Of a stretch of 23,948 nucleotides of DNA, positions 14,252 through 22,360 are shown piece by piece. The position numbers and the translations under genes were made by a program. Within the stretch, counting starts at the first letter, position 1. Each line of letters begins with the position of its first letter. The DNA is from an uncultured Collinsella sp. (GTDB taxonomy: Bacteria; Actinomycetota; Coriobacteriia; Coriobacteriales; Coriobacteriaceae). The DNA is taken from positions 1-23,948 of the forward strand of contig CABUBZ010000029.1 in the NCBI GenBank assembly GCA_902489945.1. The letters run 5' to 3'. Under the pieces are notes generated by a model. The model made no database searches and was not told where the DNA came from. It was given only the letters and a program-made list of their open reading frames with translations.

Positions 14252-14965
14252 TTAACCGCCCAGATAGGCCTTGCGGACGTTGTCGTCGTGCAGGAGCTCT
14301 TGGCCCGTGCCGGTCATGGTGATCTTGCCGGTCTCGAGCACGTAACCGCGTGTGGCAATGGAAAGCGCCATCTGCGCGTTTTGCTCGACCAGAAGCACCG
14401 TGGTGCCGGCCTTGTGCAGGTCCTCGACAATCTGGAAGATCTGTTCGATCAGAATCGGCGCCAGACCCATGGAAGGTTCGTCGAGCATAAGCAGTTTGGG
14501 GTTACTCATAAGGGCGCGCCCCATAACGAGCATCTGCTGCTCGCCGCCTGAAAGGGTACCGGCGACCTGGCGACGACGTTCCTTCAGGCGCGGGAACTGC
14601 TCGTAGACGCGCTCCAGGCCCGGAGCCACCGTGGACTTGGGCTGCGTATAGGCACCCATCTCCAGGTTCTCCTCAACCGTCATCTGCAAAAAGGCGCGAC
14701 GACCCTCGGGAACTTGAGCCAGGCCCTTACCAACCAGCTTATCAGCGGGCGTATGGGTAATGTCCTCGCCCATAAACTTGATGGAGCCGGTCTTGGAGCG
14801 CAGCAGGCCCGAGACGGTCTTGAGCGTCGTGGACTTACCGGCGCCGTTGGCACCGATCAAGGCCACGATCTCACCCTCGTTGACGTTAAAGGAGATGTCC
14901 TTGATGGCGTGGATGGCGCCGTACCAGACGTTGATGTTGTAGACGGAAAGCATCGGCTCTGCCAT
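14252..14965 (-). CDS. livF: ABC transporter ATP-binding protein LivF
   Basis: This is one of the two ATPases that energise the Liv importer on the cytoplasmic side. The 237-residue product has Walker A GANGAGKST (near 38-46), Q-loop, the signature LSGGEQQ, Walker B LLMLDEP with SMGLAP after it, and a switch histidine replaced in the LLVEQNAQMA context typical of LivF. That EQN segment separates LivF from LivG, which has IEHDMS. The ATG has GGGGAG 7 nt upstream and directly abuts the livG stop. It is the last gene of the operon. Confidence 0.95.
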   Translation of the reverse strand: MAEPMLSVYNINVWYGAIHAIKDISFNVNEGEIVALIGANGAGKSTTLKTVSGLLRSKTGSIKFMGEDITHTPADKLVGKGLAQVPEGRRAFLQMTVEENLEMGAYTQPKSTVAPGLERVYEQFPRLKERRRQVAGTLSGGEQQMLVMGRALMSNPKLLMLDEPSMGLAPILIEQIFQIVEDLHKAGTTVLLVEQNAQMALSIATRGYVLETGKITMTGTGQELLHDDNVRKAYLGG

Positions 14966-15826
14966 TTAGTTCTCCCCCTTATCCTGCTTACCCAGATACG
15001 CCTCGATAACGGCATCGTTGTTCTGGATTTCCTCGGCGGTACCCTTGGCGATGACCTTACCAAAGTTGAGCACGCAGATGCCCTCGCAGATGTTCATAAC
15101 GAGCGACATATCATGCTCGATAAGCATGATGGCAATGCCAAAGGTGTCGCGAATCTTGACGATGTTCTCCATGAGCTCCGCGGTCTCGGACGGGTTCATG
15201 CCGGCGGCAGGCTCGTCAAGCAGCAGTAGCTTGGGGTTGGTGGCAAGCGCGCGGACGATCTCCAGGCGACGCTGGGCACCATAAGGCAGCGATCCGGCCT
15301 GCTCGTTTGCCAGGTGCTCCATATCAAAGATGGACAGCAGTTCCATGGCGCGCTCGTGGGCGGCCTTCTCGTGTTTCCAATACGTCGGCAGGCGCAACAC
15401 GCCCTCAAAGCCGGAGTAGCGCTCCTGGTTGTGCAGGCCGACCTTAACGTTGTCCTCCACCGTCATGGTGTTGAACAGACGGATGTTCTGGAACGTACGG
15501 GCAATACCCATGCGGTTGACCTGGTAGACCGACTTGCCCGAAGTGTCCTCACCGTCGAGCAGGATGGTGCCGTGCGTAGGCTGGTACACCTTGGTGAGCA
15601 GGTTGAAGACCGTGGTCTTGCCGGCACCGTTGGGGCCGATGAGACCGGCAATCTCGGTCTTGCCGATGGTTAGGCTAAAGTCGTCGACCGCCTTAAGGCC
15701 GCCGAATTCAATGCCCAGGTGAATGCACTCGAGCGCCGGGCGCTGGCCCAGGTCGCGGTCGGGAACGATGGCGCCAGAAGGATACGGGACCATCTTGCCC
15801 TTGTTGAACTCAAACTTACTGGGCAT
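14966..15826 (-). CDS. livG: ABC transporter ATP-binding protein LivG
   Basis: The second Liv ATPase, 286 residues. After a family-atypical N-terminal lead of about 30 residues come Walker A GPNGAGKTT, RTFQNIRLF (Q-loop region), signature-like LPYGAQRRLEI in place of LSGGQ, Walker B LLLLDEPAAGMNP and IEHDMSLVM with the switch His. LPYG-QRRLEIARAL-type signatures are normal for LivG. The ATG at 15826 has AGGAGG 10 nt upstream and overlaps the livM end by 11 bp, which implies coupled translation. An in-frame start at 15853 has no better support. Confidence 0.95.
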   Translation of the reverse strand: MPSKFEFNKGKMVPYPSGAIVPDRDLGQRPALECIHLGIEFGGLKAVDDFSLTIGKTEIAGLIGPNGAGKTTVFNLLTKVYQPTHGTILLDGEDTSGKSVYQVNRMGIARTFQNIRLFNTMTVEDNVKVGLHNQERYSGFEGVLRLPTYWKHEKAAHERAMELLSIFDMEHLANEQAGSLPYGAQRRLEIVRALATNPKLLLLDEPAAGMNPSETAELMENIVKIRDTFGIAIMLIEHDMSLVMNICEGICVLNFGKVIAKGTAEEIQNNDAVIEAYLGKQDKGEN

Positions 15827-16895
15827 CGGCTGCCACCTCCTTCTTGGAAGCAAAGCGGTCCTTAATGCGTGCGAAGAACGCCTTGAGCTGTGGGTTGTTA
15901 GTAAAGACCATGACCAGAATCAACACGATGGCGTAGATGAGCATGCGGTAGTCCGAGAACTGACGGAGCAGCTCGGGGAGCACCGTGAGCAGCGCCGCGG
16001 CGATAACGGAGCCGCGCATATTGCCCAGGCCGCCCAGGACCACGAACACCAGAATGAGGATGGACGTATTGAAGTCGAACTTAGTGGCGGAAAGCTGCGA
16101 GAAGTTACCGCCGAACAGGGCTCCGGCAGCGCCGGCGAGGGCAGCGGAAACCACGAAGGCGATCATGCGGTACTGGGTGACGGAGATGCCCACAGACTCG
16201 GCAGCGATCTTGTTGTCGCGCACGGCAATAATGGCACGACCGGTACGGCTGCGAACCAGGTTGAGCACAATCACGAGCGCGACCATAACCAGGATTGCGC
16301 CGGCAAGGAAGGTCGAATAGGTCGACACGCCCGATGCGCCCTGCGCGCCCTTGATGATGGCGGTGCCGTCCTCGAGCAGGTGCAGGTCGTCGATCGTGGA
16401 GTTACCCGTGATGTTAAAGATCACATGCAGGCCGCGGGAATCGACGCCCACAATGAGGCAGGTGACGACCTCTTTGATGATCTCGCCAAAAGCCAGGGTC
16501 ACGATGGCCAGATAGTCGCCGCTCAGGCGCAGGACCGGGATACCGATCAAGAAGCCCAGGATGGCGGCAGCGATGGCGCCGACCACGATGCTGATGATAA
16601 GGCGCACCGGATCGGAGGGAACGGCGCTCTCCAGCGCGACGGCGGTGACGATTCCCGTATAGGCACCGACACTCATAAAGCCCGCGTGGCCCAGCGACAA
16701 GTCGCCCGCGATGCCGACGACGAGGTTAAGGGAAATGGCCATGACGATATAGGCCGTGATGGGAACCAGCTGACCGGCGATCATGCGCGGAATCATGTGG
16801 TTGGACTGCATAAAGAACACGATGGCAAACGCCACAAGGCACATGGCGTACGTGACAAAGTCGTGACGCGTCTGCTTGTCTTTAAGGAACTTCAT
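15816..16895 (-). CDS. livM: ABC transporter permease LivM
   Basis: Membrane permease of the Liv system, 359 residues with about nine to ten hydrophobic segments. It carries the family hallmarks NLVVGIAGDLSLGHAGFM, the cytoplasmic coupling region TGRAIIAVRDNKIAAESVGI and VFVVLGGLGNMRGSVIAA. I chose the ATG at 16895 with AGGTGAG about 5 nt upstream; a GTG at 16904 directly after the livH stop is possible and would add three residues. The gene starts within a few bases of the livH stop and overlaps livG, so the permeases and ATPases are translated as a unit. Confidence 0.95.
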   Translation of the reverse strand: MKFLKDKQTRHDFVTYAMCLVAFAIVFFMQSNHMIPRMIAGQLVPITAYIVMAISLNLVVGIAGDLSLGHAGFMSVGAYTGIVTAVALESAVPSDPVRLIISIVVGAIAAAILGFLIGIPVLRLSGDYLAIVTLAFGEIIKEVVTCLIVGVDSRGLHVIFNITGNSTIDDLHLLEDGTAIIKGAQGASGVSTYSTFLAGAILVMVALVIVLNLVRSRTGRAIIAVRDNKIAAESVGISVTQYRMIAFVVSAALAGAAGALFGGNFSQLSATKFDFNTSILILVFVVLGGLGNMRGSVIAAALLTVLPELLRQFSDYRMLIYAIVLILVMVFTNNPQLKAFFARIKDRFASKKEVAADAQ

Positions 16896-16904
16896 AACGC
16901 TCAC

Positions 16905-17786
16905 CTACACCTTCTCGGGGACGTACTTGCCCAAGAGGCCGGCAGGCTTGACGAGCAGGACGATGATCAGAACACCAAAGACGATGGAGTTGGCAAGGCT
17001 CGTGGAAATGTAGGCCTGCGCCATCGCTTCGATGATGCCGATGAGAATGCCGCCGACAAAAGCGCCGGGGATGGAGCCGATGCCACCGAAGACAGCGGCG
17101 TCGAAGGCCTTGATGCCAGGCATAGCACCCGTCGTGGGCTGCAGCACCGGCGAGTAGGAGCACAGCAGCACGCCGGCGATGGCGGCAAGGGCAGAGCCGA
17201 TGGCAAACGTCATCGAAATGGTGCGGTTGACGTTGATGCCCATGAGCTGAGCGGCAGCCTTGTCCTCGGACACGGCGCGCATGGCCTTGCCCATCTTGGT
17301 CTTACCTGTAAAGAACATCAGGCCGGCCATGATAACCAGGCAGGCGACGATGGTGACGAGCGAGACGGCGCTTACGTTGAACTTGGCCAAGAACTCCGGC
17401 ACCTGGAAGGTGACGAGCGAAGTGAAGTTCTTGGGCGTGGCGCCCCACAGAAGCTGCGCGGCGTTCTGCAGGAAGTAAGACACGCCGATAGCCGTGATCA
17501 GAACGGCCAGCGGGCCTGCTTGGCGCAGCGGCTTATAGGCCAGACCCTCAATGAGAACACCGAGAACCGTGCAGGCCACGCAAGAGAGAACTACAGATGC
17601 CCAGCCCGGGAGGCCGAGATACGACGTGGCGCAGAACGAGACATAGGCACCGACCATGATGACATCGCCGTGAGCGAAGTTCAGCATCTTGGCGATACCG
17701 TAGACCATGGTGTAGCCCAACGCGATGATGGCGTAGACGCTGCCCATGGACAGGCCGTTGACCAGGTATTGGATAAAGACCGTCAT
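16905..17786 (-). CDS. livH: ABC transporter permease LivH
   Basis: The other Liv permease, 293 residues, the usual length. Motifs are QYLVNGLSMGSVYAIIALG at the N-terminus, MVYGIAKMLNFAHGDVIMVG, MRAVSEDKAAAQLMGIN (coupling loop) and AFDAAVFGGIGSIPGAFVGG. About eight transmembrane segments are visible. The ATG at 17786 follows GGGGG by 9 nt; another ATG 9 nt upstream lies directly on the ribosome site and is less likely. It is separated from the upstream binding-protein gene by 139 bp containing two hairpins, which probably lower permease expression relative to the binding protein. Confidence 0.95.
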   Translation of the reverse strand: MTVFIQYLVNGLSMGSVYAIIALGYTMVYGIAKMLNFAHGDVIMVGAYVSFCATSYLGLPGWASVVLSCVACTVLGVLIEGLAYKPLRQAGPLAVLITAIGVSYFLQNAAQLLWGATPKNFTSLVTFQVPEFLAKFNVSAVSLVTIVACLVIMAGLMFFTGKTKMGKAMRAVSEDKAAAQLMGINVNRTISMTFAIGSALAAIAGVLLCSYSPVLQPTTGAMPGIKAFDAAVFGGIGSIPGAFVGGILIGIIEAMAQAYISTSLANSIVFGVLIIVLLVKPAGLLGKYVPEKV

Positions 17787-17832
17787 GTTCCACATCCCCC
17801 TTTCGAATAGGTTTCCAGTTAATGTATGAAAC

Positions 17833-17894
17833 AGGGACGTTACATCGTCCCTAGATACCAAGCAAGCAGGGAAGGCCAAAACCTCCCCTGCTTG
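17833..17894 (-). promoter_or_regulatory. Two intercistronic hairpins between binding protein and livH
   Basis: Nearest the binding-protein gene, CAAGCAGGG and CCCTGCTTG (17863-17894) pair and extend inward with a wobble to about 12 bp. Nearer livH, AGGGACG-(6 nt)-CGTCCCT (17833-17852) forms a second stem. Neither has a strong T run on the minus strand. Such hairpins commonly protect the binding-protein mRNA and reduce read-through into permease genes. Confidence 0.6.
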
Positions 17895-17925
17895 GGATCA
17901 AAACCGCTCTATGTAAGGCGGCCAA

Positions 17926-19113
17926 TTAGGCCTGTACGTACTTGCCGTCGGTAATGACGTACGCCGTCGGGTCCTTCTGGACCTGGCCCTTGTCGTTCCA
18001 GGAGAGCTTGCCAGTCAGACCGTCAACGGTAATGTTGCGCATAGCCTCGGGAAGCTTCTCGGCAACCTCGGTCGGGTCGGCGTCGGCACCCAGGCCGGCT
18101 TCCTTGAGGGCCTCGACCACCGCATGCACGCCGTCGTAGGCGTCGGCGGCAAACTGGTCCGGAGTCTCGCCATACTTATCCTTGTAGGCGTTGACGAAGT
18201 CGGCATTCTTCTCGTCATCGGCGGAGAATGGGGTCATGAGCAGCAGACCCTCGGCCAGAGAGGTGTCGAAACCTTCCACGCCCAGGATACCGTCCATACC
18301 GTCGCAGCCCATCATCTTGACGTCGTAGCCCATGTCCTTGGCGTTCTTGAGCAGGACGGATGCGGGCGTGTAGTAGATCGGTGCAAAAATCATGGTGGCG
18401 CCGGCCTGCTTTGCCTTGGTCAGCTGGTTGGTAAAACTCGTAGCAGAGTCGTCCTTGAAGGTCTCCTCGTCGACAATCTCAAGCTTAGACTTAGCGGCCT
18501 GGGCCTTAAAAGAATCTGCGATGCCCGAAGAATAGGCGTCGCCGGAGTTATAGAACAGCACGAACTTCTCGTTCGCATACTTCTGCGCCAGGAACTTGGC
18601 AGCGTTGACACCCTGGTTGGGGTCGGTGAAGCAAACCTGGAAGACGCAATCCTTGCCCTTGGTAACGTCCTCGGAGGACGCGGACGGGGTGATCATGAAC
18701 GTCTCGGGGTCGTTACCACACTCTGCGGCAACGGCAACCGACGCACCCGTGGTGGTCGGGCCGACGAGGGCCTGCATGCCCCAGTCGAGCAGGGTGTTGA
18801 AGGCGTTGACGGCCTTCTCGCCGTCAGCCTGGTCGTCCTCGGCCTTGCTGACAAGCGGCAGCTCCTTGGTCGAGAAATCCTTGCAGCCAAGCTCGACAGC
18901 CTGGGTAACGGACTTGCCGTAGGACGCGTTGGCGCCGGTCAGCGGGCCGATGGTGCCGATCTTAAACGAAGCGTCGCCCGAAGCGGAACCACTGTCGCCG
19001 CCGTTGGAGGAGCAGCCAGCTAGAATGGACATCGCCCCCAGACCTGCTGCGCTCGCGATAACGCTCCTGCGATTCATAACAGGGTTCAATGACTTACCGG
19101 TGAGGCTCGACAT
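17926..19113 (-). CDS. Liv-type substrate-binding lipoprotein (copy 1)
   Basis: Extracytoplasmic receptor of the Liv importer, 395 residues, periplasmic-binding-protein type 1 fold (LivJ/LivK family). The N-terminus has NRRSVIASAAG (twin Arg 15-16), a hydrophobic stretch and lipobox LAGC with Cys34, so it is a lipoprotein probably exported by Tat. A Ser/Gly-rich linker follows, then FKIGTIGPLTGANASYG, ALVGPTTTGAS, ITPSASSEDVT, FVLFYNSGDAYSSG and FAADAYDGVHA, all typical of the family. The ATG at 19113 has GAGGAG 6-7 nt upstream. It is a close paralogue of the gene at 19385-20551; most of the C-terminal 300 residues align without gaps. The ligand (branched-chain amino acids or other) cannot be read from sequence. 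Confidence 0.93.
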   Translation of the reverse strand: MSSLTGKSLNPVMNRRSVIASAAGLGAMSILAGCSSNGGDSGSASGDASFKIGTIGPLTGANASYGKSVTQAVELGCKDFSTKELPLVSKAEDDQADGEKAVNAFNTLLDWGMQALVGPTTTGASVAVAAECGNDPETFMITPSASSEDVTKGKDCVFQVCFTDPNQGVNAAKFLAQKYANEKFVLFYNSGDAYSSGIADSFKAQAAKSKLEIVDEETFKDDSATSFTNQLTKAKQAGATMIFAPIYYTPASVLLKNAKDMGYDVKMMGCDGMDGILGVEGFDTSLAEGLLLMTPFSADDEKNADFVNAYKDKYGETPDQFAADAYDGVHAVVEALKEAGLGADADPTEVAEKLPEAMRNITVDGLTGKLSWNDKGQVQKDPTAYVITDGKYVQA

Positions 19114-19384
19114 GCGGCTCTCCTCTCAAATCTCGTCGGGTTTCGGTTACCCGACAGGCCATCCTTCGCCGTGTTCGGCGTTCGCAAAATAGTAGACGCT
19201 TTAGTTAAGGAAAGTGGCGATTATTTCAACTTTTCTTTGGATTTGTTCATTTATCCATAATTCTGCGTATTTCTATTACTTTATGCAGTATTGCCACTTT
19301 ATTATGTAAAAGTAATGTTTCCATTCTGTTACAGGCGTCCCTGCCCTGAATAAAACAGCCTCACCGGTCGTGCTTTATGCGCAC
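19114..19384 (-). promoter_or_regulatory. AT-rich upstream region of binding-protein copy 1
   Basis: This is the most AT-rich stretch of the window (about 19190-19330) and holds no gene. On the minus strand TTGAAA followed after 16 bp by TAACTA is a possible promoter, and TACTAT occurs slightly downstream. The leader then contains CGCCG-tgtt-CGGCG (19167-19180, written on the plus strand) and GTCGGGT-(7 nt)-ACCCGAC (19135-19155) shortly before the ribosome site. AATGTTTCCA at 19314-19323 also occurs upstream of copy 2. I see no clear terminator for copy 2. Confidence 0.4.
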
Positions 19385-20551
19385 TTAGGCGGCGATGTAC
19401 TTGCCGTCCTGAATCACATAGGCCGTAGCGGGCTTCTCGACTTGGCCTTCGTCGTTCCACGTGAGCTCGCCCGTCAGGCCCTCGATCTTGATCTTGCGCA
19501 TGGCCTTGGCAAGGTCGCCGGCAATGTCGGCACCGTCGGCCGTAAGGTCGATGCCCGCTTTATCGATAGCCTCGACGATTGCGTGGACGCAATCGTAGGC
19601 GTCGGCGGCAAACTGGTTAGGCGTCTCGTCGTAGGCATCCTTATAGGCCTTGACGAAGTCGGCATTCTTCTCGTCGTCAGCCGAAAACGGGGTCATGAGC
19701 AGTACCCCCTCGGCAAGAGAGGTATCGAAGCCCTCGACAGAGAGCAGGCCGTCCATGCCGTCGGTACCCATGAGCGTCATATCGTAGCCCATGTCCTTGG
19801 CGTTCTTGAGCAGGACGGACGCCGGCGTGTAGTAGATCGGCGCAAAGATGAGCGTGGCGCCGGCCTCCTTGGCCTTGGTGAGCTGGTTGGTAAAGCTCGT
19901 GGAGGAGTCGTCCTTAAAGGTCTCGGTATCGACGATATCGAGCTTGGACGCCTTGGCCTGCTCGGCAAAAGCGTCGGCAACGCCCGAGCTATACGTATCG
20001 CCGGAGTTGTAGAACAGGGCGATCTTGGCATCCGCGTACTTCTCGGCCAAGAACTTCGCGGCGCTGGCGCCCATGGTGGGATCGGTGAAGCAAACCTGAA
20101 AGACCGTGGTCTTGTCCTTGGTGACGTCAAGCGACGAGGCCGAAGGCGTGACCATGAGCATATCGTCGGCGATCTCGCCCGAGACGGCGACGGCGGCACC
20201 AGTCGTGACGGGGCCGACAAGCGCCTGCATGCCCCAGTCGCACAGGGTATTGAAGGCGTTGATAGCCTTCTCGCCGTCGGCGACGTCATCCTCGGACTTA
20301 AGCGAGAGTTTGAGGTCCTTGGTCGAGAAATCCTTGGCGGCGAGCTTGGCACCCTTCTCGGCCGAAACGCCATAGGTTGCCGCAGCGCCGGTCAGAGGGC
20401 CAATGACACCGATCTTGAAGGTCTTGCCGTCATCGGCGGAGCCGCTGTCCGAGCCACCCGACGAGCAACCAGCGAGCGCGACGGTGCCGCCGAGCGCCGC
20501 GGCGCCGGCGAGAAAGTTCCTACGGCTGAGCGTGCTGTTGATGTTGAACAT
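19385..20551 (-). CDS. Liv-type substrate-binding lipoprotein (copy 2)
   Basis: Second Liv receptor, 388 residues, same family and fold as the gene at 17926-19113. The signal has a textbook Tat motif SRRNFLAG (Arg 10-11) and lipobox LAGC with Cys29. Shared segments with copy 1 include DWGMQALVGP, ITPSASS-type VTPSASSLDVT, FTNQLTKAK, FAPIYYTPASVLLKNAKDMG and LLMTPFSADDEKNADFV. Differences concentrate in the N-terminal lobe and near the C-terminus, consistent with a different ligand. The ATG at 20551 has GGGGG 6 nt upstream. It is first in the liv cluster and separated from copy 1 by 271 bp, so it may be transcribed alone or with the operon. Confidence 0.93.
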   Translation of the reverse strand: MFNINSTLSRRNFLAGAAALGGTVALAGCSSGGSDSGSADDGKTFKIGVIGPLTGAAATYGVSAEKGAKLAAKDFSTKDLKLSLKSEDDVADGEKAINAFNTLCDWGMQALVGPVTTGAAVAVSGEIADDMLMVTPSASSLDVTKDKTTVFQVCFTDPTMGASAAKFLAEKYADAKIALFYNSGDTYSSGVADAFAEQAKASKLDIVDTETFKDDSSTSFTNQLTKAKEAGATLIFAPIYYTPASVLLKNAKDMGYDMTLMGTDGMDGLLSVEGFDTSLAEGVLLMTPFSADDEKNADFVKAYKDAYDETPNQFAADAYDCVHAIVEAIDKAGIDLTADGADIAGDLAKAMRKIKIEGLTGELTWNDEGQVEKPATAYVIQDGKYIAA

Positions 20552-20658
20552 GGTATCCCCCTTTTTTCGCTGGCCGCAGTGCGGCCGTCTTGCGGTACGG
20601 GGCAAACCTTATGGCGCAAACGTTGACAGTTTGTTACGGAAGTTCGTTTGTAGCGAGC

Positions 20659-20675
20659 ATGTTTCCAATGTTTCC
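20659..20675. repeat. Direct repeat ATGTTTCCA upstream of binding-protein copy 2
   Basis: ATGTTTCCA is immediately followed by ATGTTTCC in the 251-bp divergent gap between the binding-protein gene and hom. A related AATGTTTCCA lies upstream of copy 1 at 19314-19323. It may be an operator; the spacing to the two starts differs, so support is weak. Confidence 0.3.
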
Positions 20676-20743
20676 GCAGCGTTTCGGGGGTGCCGTTTTG
20701 TGCGACTCCTGTTGCCTGGCGAGCACGCGCCCTCGGTTCACGC

Positions 20744-20749
20744 TAGAAT
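20744..20749 (+). promoter_or_regulatory. Possible -10 box of hom
   Basis: TAGAAT matches a -10 hexamer and would place the start about 47 nt before the hom ATG. No convincing -35 box is seen. Confidence 0.3.
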
Positions 20750-20802
20750 GCACTCAACCTTACTTGACCAATCAATCTATAAGATGCACGAAGGAGCTAT
20801 CT

Positions 20803-22146
20803 ATGAGCGAACCCCTGCGCACCGTGAACGTCGGCCTCATCGGTCTGGGAACCGTCGGCGGCGGCGTGGCCCGTCTGATCAAGAGCCACCACGATGAGTA
20901 CCTGGCCGCCTACGGCATCGACCTTAAGCTAACCCGCGCCTGCGCGCTTGCCTGGGAGCAGGCCGAGGCAGCCGGTATTGAGCGCGAGGCCTTTACGAGT
21001 GACTGGCACGACGTCGTCACCGACCCCGCCGTCGACATCGTCGTCGAGCTGATCGGCGGCGAGCATCCCGCAACCGAGATCTTCACCACCGCCTTTGAGC
21101 ACGGCAAGCACGTCGTCTCTGCCAACAAGGCCCTGCTGGGCCGTCACGTCGAGACGCTTGCCGAGAAGGCACGCGCGTGCGGCGTGCAGATTAAGTGCGA
21201 GGCCAGCTGCGGCGGTGGCATCCCCATTGTCAGCACGCTCGAGCACGACCTGGTGGGCAACAAGATCCTGACCATCGCCGGCATTCTCAACGGTACCACC
21301 AACTATATCCTGTCGCGCATGGACGCCGAGGGCGCCGATTACGCCGACGTGCTTGCCGACGCGCAGGCCAAGGGCTATGCCGAGGCCGACCCGTCCGCCG
21401 ACGTCGACGGCTTCGATGCCGCCAGCAAGACGGCAATCCTCGCCTCCATCGGTTTTGGCACCCGCGTGACCACCGACAATGTGTACAAGCAGGGTATCCG
21501 TACCATCGGCGCCGAGGACATCGCCCAGGCCCGCGAGCTCGGCTACACCATTAAGCTGCTCGGCATCGCCCGCAATACCGACGCCGGCGTCGATGTTCGC
21601 GTGCACCCCACGCTGATCCCCGCCGACCACATGCTCGCCAAGGTCAACGGCGCCATGAACGCTGTCTACGTGGTAGGCGACGCCGTGGGCGAGACCATGT
21701 TCTACGGTGCCGGCGCAGGCTCCTTCCCCACTGCGAGCGCCGTCGTGGGCGATATCCTGTCGCTCTCCGAGCAGATCAGCCGCGGCGTGGCTCCGCTGCC
21801 CGAGATTGAGCCCTATGGTCACAACCTCGCCTTTAAACCCATGGACGAGCTCCAGACCAAGTACTATGTGCGCCTGAAGGTCGCCGACCGCGTGGGCGCC
21901 CTGTCCGAGACGGTCGACATCTTTGCCAAGCACAACATCTCGATCTCGCTCATCAACCAAGTCGAGGACGGCAAGTCGGGCGTCAGCGATGCCTGCTCGG
22001 TCATCTTCCTGACGCACCGCGCGCTCGAGAAGGACGTCCAGGCTGCCGCCGCCGAGCTTGCCAGCGTCGACTGCGTGGCCGAGGTCGCCAACGTCCTGCG
22101 CATCGAGGACGTTGAGGCCTGGACCGAAGGCGTTATGGCCAACTAA
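20803..22146 (+). CDS. hom: Homoserine dehydrogenase (ACT-containing)
   Basis: The enzyme reduces aspartate semialdehyde to homoserine with NAD(P)H, the branch point to threonine and methionine. The 447-residue product has the Rossmann motif GLIGLGTVGGGV (11-22), SANKALL (107-112), GGGIPIVSTL followed by ILNGTTNYIL (161-170), GYAEADPSADVDGFDAASK (191-209) with the catalytic Asp/Lys region, and a C-terminal ACT domain (about 355-440; YYVRLKVADRVGALSETV). The ACT domain suggests feedback inhibition, classically by threonine. The ATG at 20803 has AAGGAG 7 nt upstream; the open frame extends further upstream without support. It is followed by a perfect terminator and divergent from the liv cluster. 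Confidence 0.97.
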   Translation: MSEPLRTVNVGLIGLGTVGGGVARLIKSHHDEYLAAYGIDLKLTRACALAWEQAEAAGIEREAFTSDWHDVVTDPAVDIVVELIGGEHPATEIFTTAFEHGKHVVSANKALLGRHVETLAEKARACGVQIKCEASCGGGIPIVSTLEHDLVGNKILTIAGILNGTTNYILSRMDAEGADYADVLADAQAKGYAEADPSADVDGFDAASKTAILASIGFGTRVTTDNVYKQGIRTIGAEDIAQARELGYTIKLLGIARNTDAGVDVRVHPTLIPADHMLAKVNGAMNAVYVVGDAVGETMFYGAGAGSFPTASAVVGDILSLSEQISRGVAPLPEIEPYGHNLAFKPMDELQTKYYVRLKVADRVGALSETVDIFAKHNISISLINQVEDGKSGVSDACSVIFLTHRALEKDVQAAAAELASVDCVAEVANVLRIEDVEAWTEGVMAN

Positions 22147-22177
22147 TCCATCAATCGCCTAGCAATACGCGCTTTGA

Positions 22178-22211
22178 GGGCTCCCGTCCGATGTGGGACG
22201 GGAGCCCTTTT
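22178..22211 (+). terminator. Terminator of hom
   Basis: GGGCTCCCGTCC-gatgtg-GGACGGGAGCCC is a perfect 12-bp stem followed by TTTT, 31 bp after the hom stop. Confidence 0.95.
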
Positions 22212-22360
22212 GTCTCCTGCCCCAAGCACAACGGCAGAGCAAATTTGCGCGAGCCGCTCATCGGTAACGCGGGCTACCGTTCACCGATATGCAAACGCGG
22301 TCGATTCCGGCTACCGCTACGCTGTGCTGCGTACGTCCACCCCCGAAGAATGGAGGCACC

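Noticed and set aside
15723..17810. A 695-codon open frame on the plus strand, opposite the liv permease and ATPase genes
   Set aside because: It is antisense to livG, livM and livH, whose motifs are unmistakable. The translation is low-complexity and rich in Asp, His, Gly and Gln, typical of a reverse-frame artefact in GC-rich genes.
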